Shown here piece by piece: positions 24,331 through 34,296 of a DNA stretch of 64,000 bases (positions within the stretch are counted from its first letter, which is position 1; the number at the start of each line of letters is the position of its first letter). The position numbers and the translations under genes were made by a program. The DNA comes from Diadema setosum (taxonomy: Eukaryota; Echinodermata; Echinoidea; Diadematoida; Diadematidae). The notes under the pieces are model-generated. The model was not told where the DNA came from. It saw nothing but the letters and a program-made list of their open reading frames with translations, and made no database searches. The DNA is taken from the NCBI RefSeq assembly GCF_964275005.1, contig NC_092692.1:11141643-11205642 (forward strand), written 5' to 3'.

Positions 24331-24629
24331 TATTTGATATAAAGTGTGACAGAATCAAGCGCCGAGTTTAAACATACATTAAAGCAGTGCAATGCAGCTT
24401 GTAAAATTCAGTCATACTGTCCTGGTTGTTGTCGTGGTTGTTGAATCCTGTCTCTGAGCAAGAGCACAGAAGTAATGATGATATAATCAGACATCTTCAT
24501 GCAGCATATCATGCATGCAGAGACTGCAGAACACAATGTTTTTAGGGGGGCATTGTTTGTTTTGGTGGGTACTGTGCCTGCAAAGAAAGGGCAAAAAAGG
24601 ATACAGCATTCTTTGCAAGACAAAATTAA

Positions 24630-25227
24630 AGGGGCCCTGAAATCCAAATGTATGTTGATTTGGGTTGATTTATGATACCCTCAACATCACTTTTGCATTG
24701 AAACAAATATCTAGAAACATTCCATATATTTTTAATGATTTTTTTTCTTCAGATTACTTGGGAATGCCCACAAAAAATCCCTCCAAACCAATATTCTTGA
24801 GATGACCTCTTCTGTCAATCATTGCTAAGGTACTGAAATGTTTAATAAAAGACATTGGAATGCACCTTGCCCTCGACTCAGCATAACTTGCATGTTCCCT
24901 AGCCATGTCTTTTGTTAGTCACATTAATATCACAGAAACATGCAAGTTATGCTGAGTCGAGAGGAAGGTGCATCCCAAGGTCTTTTGTTAAACATTTCAG
25001 TACTTTAGCAATGATTGACAGATGAGGTCATCTCAAGAATATTGGTTTGGAAGGATTTTTTGTGGGCGTTCCCAGGTAATCTGAAGAAAAAGAGAAGAAA
25101 AAATTGTTAAGAATATATGGATTGTTTCTAGATATTCATTTCACCGCAAAAGTGATGCTGAGGGTATCATAAATCAACACAAATCAACATGCCACAAATC
25201 AACATGCATTTGGATTTCAGGGCCCCT
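24630..25227. mobile_element. TTAA-flanked foldback MITE, AGGGGCCC family
   Basis: TTAA lies at 24626-24629 and 25228-25231. Ends AGGGGCCCTGAAATCC and the inverse continue as a foldback for nearly the full 598 bp. The arms pair at 24790-24900 and 24930-25050 (word GACTCAGCATAACTTGCATG and its inverse). The only spacer is about 50 bp. It is inserted within the transposon nest. Confidence 0.85.
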
Positions 25228-25350
25228 TTAAAAGTCTTGAGGGAAGTGTTCGAAAGGATTTGCCAGGCAGAACAAAAGGACATTCTACGAAAGTGTACAC
25301 TGTTCTTGTTAATGCTGCATCTACAATGAAGACGAAAAAACTACCTGAAG

Positions 25351-26169
25351 TTGTACAAGAAGGACACAGATGGAGACATCCCCTTCCTTGATTATTCCTT
25401 TGTGTTTAAATGTATTCCTGATAGTAAGTTACACAGCTGTGTAGAATTTGCAGTTGACATGAGTACCCTTCTTGGCAAGGTAACCAGAGACTCCAACTCT
25501 CCCGTTTTCGACGGGAGATCTCCCGCCGAAAACCCATTTTTGCAAAATCTCCCGTTCTCCCGTTTGAGATCTAATTTCTCCCGCCCTGGCTCTTTGTCTC
25601 CCGTTGGAAGGGATTTCTTACTTATTTCTATCGTATGTTGAAAAAATAAGCCTTAGATAGCACAAGAGAGCATCTAGAACCCTAGGAACTTTGCGCTTCG
25701 CACACATCAAGTTGGAGTCTCACGTTTGCTAGGGGTTTCAGGCGGGAGAATCTCCAGATCAGAAGGTGCTTTGGGTTGGAGTCTCTGTGTAACACAAGAG
25801 CAAACTCGGAATGTGCAATATTTCAGGAAAGTACCAAGAATGATCAGCTTACTTAAAGTGAGAAAAGGAAAATCCAACCCTGCCTTTGCAGCAGTTAAAG
25901 TAGAGCGTAATGCTGCCTTATTTTATGCAAACTGTAAACGAAAGGAGCTTGAGAAACATGAAAAGATGTCTTTTCGTGAACATGGCAAGCATGTTGGAAA
26001 GTGTGCCAAAGAATTCAAAACTCTTTCACAAAGTGTAAAGAAGAAGTACACTGATCTGTGGAGGCGAAAAAGGGTCAAAAGTATAGCACTTGTTGAAGGG
26101 AAGAAATTCTTGAAAGAATATCATGCTACCAAGGCACCACTGTATAAAAAGTACATCATACAGGTATGA
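25351..26169 (+). pseudogene. transposon-associated ORF with HMG-box-like domain, interrupted
   Basis: An open frame from 25351 to the MITE at 25485 encodes a short acidic and hydrophobic piece (DIPFLDYSFVFKCIPD). After the MITE an open frame (from 25726) runs to a stop at 26167-26169. Within it NAALFYANCKRKELEKHEKM, then HGKHVGKCAKEFKTLSQSVK, then KKYTDLWRRK show HMG-box spacing: aromatic-rich helix 1, the G-K-x-x-x-x-F/W-x-x-L-S helix 2, and K-x-x-Y helix 3. The first basic HMG residues are weak. HMG boxes bind and bend DNA. The neighbours suggest an element gene rather than a host gene. Confidence 0.45.
25485..25788. mobile_element. small hAT-like MITE, 5-bp duplication
   Basis: Ends CAGAGACTCCAAC and the inverse of GTTGGAGTCTCTG are present. 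GTAAC is duplicated at 25480-25484 and 25789-25793. The interior is dense in CTCCCG and CGGGAG words. It interrupts an open frame. Confidence 0.7.
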
Positions 26170-26835
26170 TTCAGCTTGTATGTGTACAAAGTACGCTGAG
26201 GAATTAATGTAGTGTCAGTTCTATGGAGACGCTGTATCTATTTGAATGAAAAGCTGATGTACAATCTAGTAGCAAATCAAAGTAGAAGAACATGATTATA
26301 ACATTGTTCTTGTCTTTTACATGGTGTGCCAGCAAGGAAATTAGTGCAAAGAATGGATTGTAAAACATGACAGAATTATGCAACAAGCTGTTGACCCATA
26401 AGTTGATGTATAATTTCATTGTGCTATGAAGCTTATGGAAATATATGTAGTATGAAGCTGTCACCACTGGCATGATTCAGAGTGTGTGTATGAAGTGTAC
26501 GCTTATGCTGCACATGTCCTTTCTCAAGCGGACATGACTTTACAGCATATCAAATTACATTTGAGGCAACAATGAAACTACACATGTAAATTATCAAAGA
26601 TACATGTAGCAGCGTGCTGATCTTACACACTTGTCCCAACAGTTGTTTTTATTAAGAATCTCGATGTGAATGTGTCTACAATAATATTATGCTGGCTCAT
26701 TTTATAATACAATTACTATCTGCTTGACCAAAGAGACCCCTAGAAAAAGTGGAAAGTCTGTAACCAGAAGTTCCTATCAACCTCAGGGATAAGTGATAGG
26801 CAAGTGAGAACTGTGTTTTTGAAGAAGATGCCCTG

Positions 26836-27404
26836 TTGAGTCACTGGAGGCGAGGAATGAGGAAGGAGAAAAATGGAAGCTTGAGTCGCTCAGCTCTAAG
26901 CAATCATTACAAGACACATAAATTCTTCCCTTGGACTGAAAGTCACTACCGCAGAGCAAAGAACCATTGTCGGTATCTATCATCAGAACTGAACATTCCA
27001 ACAATGTACAGGATGTATCTTGAAGAACATGCTGGAGAAGACACAGCTTCTGAATCTTTGTAGCGGAATGTTTTTTTGGTGAAATGAATTTGAAATTTCA
27101 CTTTCCCAAGAGGGATTGCTGCAGTCTCTGCAAAACCTATAATCATGGAACACAAGAAGAAACACAAGTCATACAACAGCACTTCACAAAGCATGTTGCA
27201 CAGAAAGAAAAGGTAAGAAAACTCAAGGAAGCAGTACAGCAGAGAGTTTTGACTGATCCTACTTTGGTCTCTGTAGTCTTTGACTTACAAGTGATCTACC
27301 TGCCTAAGAGCAACCGTTCAGAAATCTTCTACAAGCGCCGTTTCAGCAATTACAACTTCACCGTCTATGAACTAGCGAGCAAGGATGTGTGGTGTTTCCT
27401 TTAA
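26836..27404 (+). pseudogene. transposase-type gene fragment (RNase H-like family widespread in invertebrates)
   Basis: Frame 1 (to 27063) reads FPWTESHYRRAKNHCRYLSS and LNIPTMYRMYLEE. Frame 2 (from 27084) reads MNLKFHFPKRDCCSLCKTYN, a lysine-rich helix, then VVFDLQVIYLPKSNRSEIFY and YNFTVYELAS. The order ESHY, YLS, MY.LY, FH.PK.D.C..C, FDLQ, YNFT is one I associate with repeated transposon-type proteins of cnidarians, arthropods and echinoderms. The cysteine pair suggests a zinc site and FDLQ the first acidic residue of an RNase H-like fold. The two frames differ by a frameshift and stop near 27061, so the copy is dead. The C-terminal catalytic half is missing. Confidence 0.5.
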
Positions 27405-27417
27405 AACAAGGAAAAGT

Positions 27418-28503
27418 AGAAATTACGCGGTGCGTAATATATGTCCCCGCCGGAAATAGCATTTTGTAGCAAAATGTGCAATATAAGTCAACAATCAAGG
27501 TCAAAGGTCAAAGAAGTCAAAGGTCAAAATTCTGTGTAGAAGTTTTGAAGCCCTCACCTAGTGCCATCACATAAAGCAAACGGAATCAAAATCGGGTTAG
27601 AAATGGCGAAGGAGTAGCATTTTGTAGCAAAATGTACAATATAGGTCAAAAATCAAGGTCAAAGGTCAAAGAAGTCAAAGGTCAAAATTCTGTGTAGATG
27701 TTTTGAAGCCCTCACCTAGTGCCATCACATAAAGCAAACGGAATCGAAATCGGGTTAGAAATGGCGAAGGAGTAGCATTTTGTAGCAAAATGTACAATAT
27801 AGGTCAAAGGTCAAGGTCAAAGGTCACGACTGAAATTCTGTGTAGAAGTTTCAAAGCTCCCATGTAGTGCTATCATATAAAGCAAACAGAATCAAAATTG
27901 GCTCATAAATGACAGAGAAGTAGCAAATTGAACATTTTGATCACACACGGACGCACACACGGACGCACGGACGGACGGACGCACGGACACACACACGTAG
28001 GGAGCCCGTTTCATAGTCCCCTGCTCGAACTCGTTCGGCGGGGACAATGAAGGAATGTCAGGAAGGGGAGCTAATGAAGTGGCGTGGTGTACAAGTATCT
28101 GCAGCTGCTTGATTAACCTAGTGCCATCACATAAAGCAGACGGAATCGAAATCGGGTTAGAAATGGCGAAGGAGTAGCATTTTGTAGCAAAATGTACAAT
28201 ATAGGTCAAAGGTCAAGGTCAAAGGTCACGACTGAAATTCTGTGTAGAAGTTTCAAAGCTCCCATGTAGTGCTATCATATAAAGCAAACAGAATCAAAAT
28301 TGGCTCATAAATGACAGAGAAGTAGCAAATTGAACATTTTGATCACACACGGACGCACACACGGACGCACGGACACACACACGTAGGGAGCCCGTTTCAT
28401 AGTCCCCTGCTCGAACTCGTTCGGCGGGGACAATGAAGGAATGTCAGGAAGGGGAGCTAATGAAGTGGCGTGGTGTACAAGTATCTGCAGCTGCTTGATT
28501 AAC
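27418..28503 (+). mobile_element. pearl-like/HINE-type element, GTCCCCGCC family, 3' half tandemly duplicated
   Basis: The 5' end has AGAA, hairpin ATTACGC/GCGTAAT (27422-27438), then ATGTCCCCGCCGG. Core units of exactly 158 bp (starting 27466, 27624 and 27782) contain AGGTCAAAGGTCA runs. A GGAC/GCAC microsatellite and a hairpin GTCCCC..GGGGAC (28016-28045) follow. A block of about 400 bp (27716-28117) including that end and 72 bp of flank is repeated at 28118-28503, with a second hairpin at 28402-28431. Same plan as 13808-15120. Confidence 0.72.
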
Positions 28504-29065
28504 AAGTACAAGAACTTGAGCTCTTTTCAGATGGTTATATAGCACAGTGAGGAAATGTGCTTTGAGCTGAAGGGTATTTATCTTTAAAATAGATCTTTGA
28601 CTAAAGAGATAGTGAATACTGATGTGAGCACCTAAATACTGGGAGAGAAAAAGCAAGCCCCCCTCCCCCATCTTATTGGTAATTTCCCCCTTGAGTTGTC
28701 CAACGGCCACTTGGTAACCCCTCCTAGAAGTAGACTGACCCCAAGACAGCTGCCACCTACTTTGTACTAAAGTGACTGCCACATAACTTTGCCCCAGCTA
28801 TTGAATCTAGCCACAGCAACTTTTTTTCACTCCACTTTGTCAGGCTGTCAATGATTTGCATACCCTTATATTTGGCAGTATCAATGGGGTACAGCTTTTC
28901 AATCGCAAATGAAAATTCTGTTGGCTTGGCTCAGGAATGTATTCTTGTTGAATAAGACACACAAGAGGGTAGGAAGATGGCAACCTTGGAGAATTTGCAG
29001 GAGAGACTGGAGAGACTAACAGCAGAGCTGTGAAGCAGGAAAGTGTGCTTTCAACCCAAGGAGTA

Positions 29066-29096
<31 letters not shown>

Positions 29097-30151
29097 AAAA
29101 AAAAAGAATCAGGCCACTTGACGACTCGGGACAGGACATCAGTGATGGATTTTGATGAAGGCATACGTGCTGGTATAAAGCTGGGGAGACTTCAGAAGGA
29201 GGGCGCCCTTCACTACGTCAACGCCCATCTAGAAAGGGTATAGCAGGGCAGGAGGTGGGACTTCAACTGACCAAGGATCAGAAAGATGCAGAGGCGAATC
29301 TTGATGTCCCAGAGGATGCATTTGGGAATCTGCTTTCAAGCAGCCAACTGCTTCAAGAAATTCATGCCAGGACCCAGAGGAGTGAAGAATCTGTCACATA
29401 ATATGCCTATACCTTCCTTCCCCTTAGTGCCCATGTGGAAGAGAAAGAGGGTGCTCCTAATGTACAAGGAGCAATTTTAGGAAAGCCTGCGTGACCATGT
29501 CTTGAGGAGGGAGGTCAAGCATCTACTGAAGGAGAAACCAAGCGTGACATTCCATCAAGTCAGGGACTGGACGGTGGAAAGTGGATGGAGACGAGGTTAG
29601 CCGAATGGAAAACCCAGATATCCATATTGATATTCATTGCTTTCACTGGCTGTTCAGACATCTCCTGTTTTATTTGGAAGTTTGTTCCACAATAGTAAGA
29701 AAGAGACACAAAGAACTTTTTTTTCAAAGAATGACTGATGGATATACGGTTAACAAAGATAACCATACAGATATTTTCTGTGTTCACTTGGTATTCAAAC
29801 ATCCCCTACAAAGACATTTGTCAGATTTTGCATCAGCATGAAAATTTCAATAATAGCTGGTCACTGTGCCATGATTGTGGGAATTTGATTCTCAGAGCAG
29901 CTAGTTACCAAGATCATTTTGCAATAATGTTGAGTTAGGTCGGCTTGAAGCAAAATTAATATAACTTCAAGAATCTAGAAATAGCTCCAATTTATGCAAA
30001 TTGGATGGACTGTGTGGAAAGAAAAATGCATCACATAAATAATTACGCAAACCAGGGAGAAAGACTTTGAATAAAATAAAAATCAGTCAGGCAATCTGGT
30101 ACCATGTGACAAACTGTAAATGCTTTCCTCCCTGCACAAATGACTTCTACT
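28504..30151 (+). pseudogene. non-coding region with a weak LTR-retroelement gag-like fossil (about 28960-29600)
   Basis: Scattered short reading-frame pieces between about 28960 and 29600 resemble a capsid-type gag region of an LTR retroelement. It is broken in many places, has no recognisable terminal repeats, and is old. The identification is weak. The remainder (28504-28960, 29600-30151) shows no gene. Confidence 0.22.
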
Positions 30152-30155
30152 TTAA

Positions 30156-30721
30156 AGGTAGGGGATACCTTTTACAGAACTCCCAAAATGCAGCAAAACA
30201 TTAAATATGAACCTCAGGGGACTTGTTTAGGCCACTGCTTAGAAATTTGGAAGTCAACAGTTATCTACAATTTGAATAATGCACAAAACTCAACTACTCA
30301 GTAGTTCTGTGTGTCAGCCACACTTAAGCCTTTTTGTTGCAGTCTTCTGTATTTTTCATCTATAAACACAAATCTAAAAGTATAAGAGCTGACGTAATAA
30401 CATATCAGTGTGTGGCAAGAATGTATATAGAAACGTTTGTAAGTTTTGATGAACTTTATTCACAAAATATACATGATGGACACACATGCAGTGCATGGGT
30501 CTGCAAAGGTAGCCTAGTAATGTACTGGAATTTACGGTGAGCCCCGAAAAAAAATTCAATTCAAAATCTAACGGTCAATAAAAATGTACTAAATGTTAAC
30601 TTCCACTTTCAATACTTTATGGGAGTTTCTAAAATGATACTCTCTTCAACATACCACAGTAACTGTGTATTCAATTTTATACAACTCTTCATTTAAGGCA
30701 TGCAAATGGGATTCCCTACCT
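30156..30721. mobile_element. TTAA-flanked MITE, AGGTAGGG family
   Basis: TTAA occurs at 30152-30155 and 30722-30725. Ends AGGTAGGGGAT and the inverse of ATTCCCTACCT are inverted. It is 566 bp with little further arm symmetry and no coding capacity. Confidence 0.7.
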
Positions 30722-30745
30722 TTAATATACCTGTACAGTCCCTTA

Positions 30746-31872
30746 AGCCCCCGTCACACTACAGCGTATAAATCAGCGAATGCCTAGCGGATGGGCAAAA
30801 TTTGGCAAAGTCCAGATACGCTCGAATCCGCTCGAATCCGCAAGCAAAACGTCGTTTTCGAACGTTCGCCTAACGAATGATGAGCATATGCTAGCCGAGC
30901 GGATTAAGTAGCGAATGAAAGCGAATGCGTACAGTCCGTCCAGCGGATGCTGAGCGGACAAAGCGAATGAGGAGCGAATGCCCAACATATGCAGAGCGAT
31001 ACTGCGGCAGTCACGTGAGGGATCTCGACTGACGCACATTTTCCCAAATCATTTTGAGTAGTGACAGTGTCGAGTAACGTTGTGATTGTGAGAATGGCCC
31101 CCAAAAGAAGGAAGGAGAAGTCACCACCAAGTGCTGCTGATGTCATTACCCTCGACAGTCCTCAAGATTCCTGTGTTCCTTCTGATGATCACGTTGACGA
31201 TGATGTGGGGAGTCCAACATCCTCCATTACGTCTGGTGCCTCCAACTGTTCCTAGCCTGGACCTTCAGCGAAAAAAAAAAAGCCAGAGGCAAACGCCTGG
31301 ACTTTAATATCCCGGAAGTTCGATGAGAAGCTAATTATACAACCCGAACTGCCCTCGTCGTCGGATCCAGGCCCTGGTCCACATCGTTCTTCGATGTTTT
31401 CCTCTCCTCCGTTTTCTCTTGTCTTGGATGTATTTGGCGATTTGCCAGCTGGTTTAGGTCATACTCATGTTGATGAACAGCTAGAAGATATTGCATCTGA
31501 AATCTCTGAGCGTCCTCCATTTCTGATGACCAACTGATAAATGCTACCTGTGCTGTCCAGATTTGCTGTGCGAATTTGGACGAACGGCGAACGAATGAGA
31601 AGCGAACGCAGAGCGACCACAACTTTCAATCAGCGGGCGCTAAGCGACCACAAAGCGTATTGTCATTCCGTTCGTCATCCGCTCAAGATTTTGGACATGT
31701 CCAAAATCAAAATTTGTCTCCGGCGGATCTCTGCGAATCTCTGCGAACAGCTAGCGGATACAGCGAACGCCAAGCGGGTCACGAACGATGAGCAGCGGAT
31801 GTGAGCGTATCTCCAAATTTTCGGATCCGCTGGGCATTCGTTGGCTAGATACGCTCTAGTGTGACGGGGGCT
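30746..31872 (+). mobile_element. Harbinger-type element with TTA target duplication and an internal ORF
   Basis: Perfect 16-bp inverted ends AGCCCCCGTCACACTA are flanked by TTA on both sides (30743-30745, 31873-31875). That matches the TWA target rule of PIF/Harbinger. Both subterminal regions (30770-31010 and 31560-31860) are crowded with GCGAATG, AGCGGAT and GCGAACG words in both orientations. The DDE transposase is absent; the 1,127-bp element is non-autonomous and carries the ORF described at 31094. Confidence 0.82.
31094..31536 (+). pseudogene. ORF inside the Harbinger-type element, one in-frame stop
   Basis: A single plus-strand frame runs 31094-31536 with one in-frame TAG at 31253-31255. 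It begins MAPKRRKEKSPPSAADV, continues acidic and serine-rich, then LPSSSDPGPGPHRSSMFSSP, and ends VDEQLEDIASEISERPPFLM and a TGA. The basic start and low-complexity acidic middle resemble the C-terminal part of the second (Myb/SANT- or MADF-type) protein of Harbinger elements, but the DNA-binding domain itself is not visible. Conservation of one frame suggests it was recently coding. Readthrough is not implied. Confidence 0.5.
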
Positions 31873-31875
31873 TTA

Positions 31876-33025
31876 TGCATAACTTGCTCATTGTGGGAAC
31901 TCATGGATATCTGAATGGAAACAGTTGTATAGTGCAAAGAATACACATAACAAAACAAAACAAAAAAAAACATATTTCTAGATGACAACAGAAGGCAAGC
32001 AGCCTTGTGTATTGCAACAGGCAACAATCAGATGTATGCCACAACCGAAACATGCGACAGAATAGCAAAAGACGGCAGTAACAATACAAAAATTACCAGC
32101 TGTTTTCAGGTCTCTGACACACTGTATGACTGGACCTAAAGAAATCATTGTTTTTCGATGTTCTCTACTACCTGCTTCTCTGAAATTATGTAGAAATAAA
32201 GCTTGATGTAACTTTCTTTAACTGTTATTTGGATATCAAGTTAACTCATTATAAATCTCCAGGTGCCCACTGGGGCTGCCACAGCCATTGAAAAGAACAC
32301 CCTGCATTTATATGATTGCTCTTATTCTGGATCCAGAGGAGATTTCTGAAAATTTGCGAATGATGTACAGCAGATTTACGGCACATGAAAAAAGCAATGG
32401 CCAACAGCTCACTCTAGCCTCGAGCCCTTGGCTCGAATGAGCCTTAGAACAGTGTGCAGCTTTAGTAAACGTGTGCATCTACTGGAGAAAATCCACTCTC
32501 TTTAGAATTCTGCTTTTTATAGGACTATGCCTGTTTCATCTGTGTACATCGTACTCCTCGATTAACTCCTGTGTTGTCAAGCTTAGGTACACAAACATTT
32601 GCCTACCAGCCAAATTCATATAAACTAACATAAAATCCCCTGCAGAGTTCATGCATGCTACCATACACTGACTGTTGTTCATGTATTCACAATGCCATTT
32701 ACTCCGGATTGTTGCATCAGCACATGTGAACTAGGAGTCGTCAAAAGCTGTTATCCATGCCAGCACCTCTGCAGATATTATCCGTCATGATTAGAAAGTT
32801 CAGAGCGTGCTAAATTGTGGAAATTTGATACTTTCATGAAGAGCACACTGCAACTACATCTTCTGCAAAATACTCAAATTTGAGGTTTAAGTATACTCTA
32901 GTGGTAGAAGGTGTTGTCTATCTTGTGACAAAATTTTAGACTGAAATTTGATACGATTTCAGAGAAAAAATAGCTTCACGGGTTTGAAATTGGCGATTAA
33001 TCCCACATAATGTGAAACATCTAAT
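31876..33025. other. no gene seen
   Basis: Unique AT-rich sequence with short frames only. No repeats with clear ends were recognised. Confidence 0.45.
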
Positions 33026-33800
33026 GGGCAATTCCGCAGTTAGGTGGACATGACATGGATAAAAGAAATGTGCCTCTTTATCTTACCCTTTGATCTAGGT
33101 ATCAACTAATGCCATGGATGTTCACCAATCATTAGGGTCTTTCAAATTCAGTAGATTTTATTTTTCGTATTTATTGATTTTGCGAGATCTAAAACCATCA
33201 TTTAAAATGTACATGTGGGACTGGGGAGGCTGAAATTCACTTAAATGCAAATTACAGTGGGTTCCTTTGAAATTTTTTCCTCAAAGTTTTGCTAAAGGGT
33301 AAAAGATGAATACATCTAAATACTCCAGAAGTCATGTGACATTTTGTCAATTACAAAAGGGTGAAATGACCTGCGGAATTACTCCGGACAAATGTAACGT
33401 TACTAACCGTAACGTTACTAACCATGCTTTTGGGGGTCTAGCTAAAAAATTATTGGTCGAACGGCTAGAAAAATTTGCATGAACATTTGTCATGATGCAA
33501 TAATTGAAATTAATGCAACACTTTGTTTGAAGTAACTTGAATTTTTGCACACTTTTTGTTACAAGACATTGATTTTTTTGTCATGTCCTTTTTTCGTAAC
33601 GTTACTAACCAGCCCTTTAAGTTGCTATAGCAATTCTAATATTTCTTGGATTGTGTTCATTCTTTTCTGTATCATAAACCTGGGAAGGATGAACATGTTT
33701 TTGACATAATTTTGACTTAAAATGAATAAATGGTAATTTAGTGGTAAAAACAAATATCTAAATTTGTTCAAATGTAACGTTACTAACCGCGGAATTGCCC
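33026..33800. mobile_element. TAAT-flanked non-autonomous element with GTAACGTTAC repeats
   Basis: Ends GGGCAATTCCGC and the inverse of GCGGAATTGCCC are flanked by TAAT (33022-33025, 33801-33804). The 775-bp body carries four GTAACGTTACTAACC-type units (two near 33393-33422, one near 33596, one near 33774). Superfamily unknown; a 4-bp duplication occurs in Sola and Chapaev, among others. Confidence 0.6.
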
Positions 33801-34242
33801 TAATGCATTTTTCTTGAAAGTAACCTTTGTAATCTCTATGGAGGACTTGGCTGGTACGATTTACCGCCGACGATTATGATCTCATAATATATCAATGTGG
33901 CACTTTCACATGATAAGGATCCTACATGTACCATCTGCGATCTTACAGTGCATTCATCTCCACTTCAAAATACATCTTGAATGGAATGGAAAGCATATTT
34001 TCTTCACTCAGCTTTTACCAGAGGTCACATCACAGGTGAAAGCTTTGAAGAGCAATCAGTCCTCTGACTACTCCAAAGAGTCATATATCCTCCAATTTTG
34101 TAGTCACGTGGAATGCAAAAGCTCTGGTAACCTGTCAGCCTCTGATTGGAATGTAGAGCTCAAGCCTCATAAGGTCATCTGTGACGAGTATTCTCCTGCC
34201 ACACCCTTGCCCCTGTATGATTCTTTCCACTGCAAGGCACTT

Positions 34243-34296
34243 TCACATGTTGGACCACCATGCAAGCAGGCCCAGCCCAGGTTCACTGATAGATCC
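34243..34296 (-). CDS. POLR3H: RNA polymerase III subunit RPC8, exon 5 (C-terminus)
   Basis: On the minus strand, an acceptor (TTCCTTTGTAG, AG at 34297-34298) opens 17 codons, GSISEPGLGLLAWWSNM, followed by TGA. The vertebrate protein ends GSISEPGLGLLSWW plus a short tail, so this is the conserved C-terminus. It completes the protein: excluding one extra base in exon 1, the five exons total 615 nt, i.e. 204 residues and a stop, the length of human POLR3H. The plus-strand frame overlapping here (33895-34350) is an antisense shadow. Confidence 0.95.
   Translation of the reverse strand, partial: GSISEPGLGLLAWWSNM

Noticed and set aside
27466-27940. Regularly spaced repeats that could suggest a CRISPR array
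   Set aside because: Units are 158 bp and part of a pearl-like transposable element in an intron-bearing eukaryotic genome; there are no short repeats with unique spacers.
28960-29600. A functional gag or host gene in this stretch
   Set aside because: Only scattered weak similarity remains and it is broken many times; kept solely as a low-confidence fossil.
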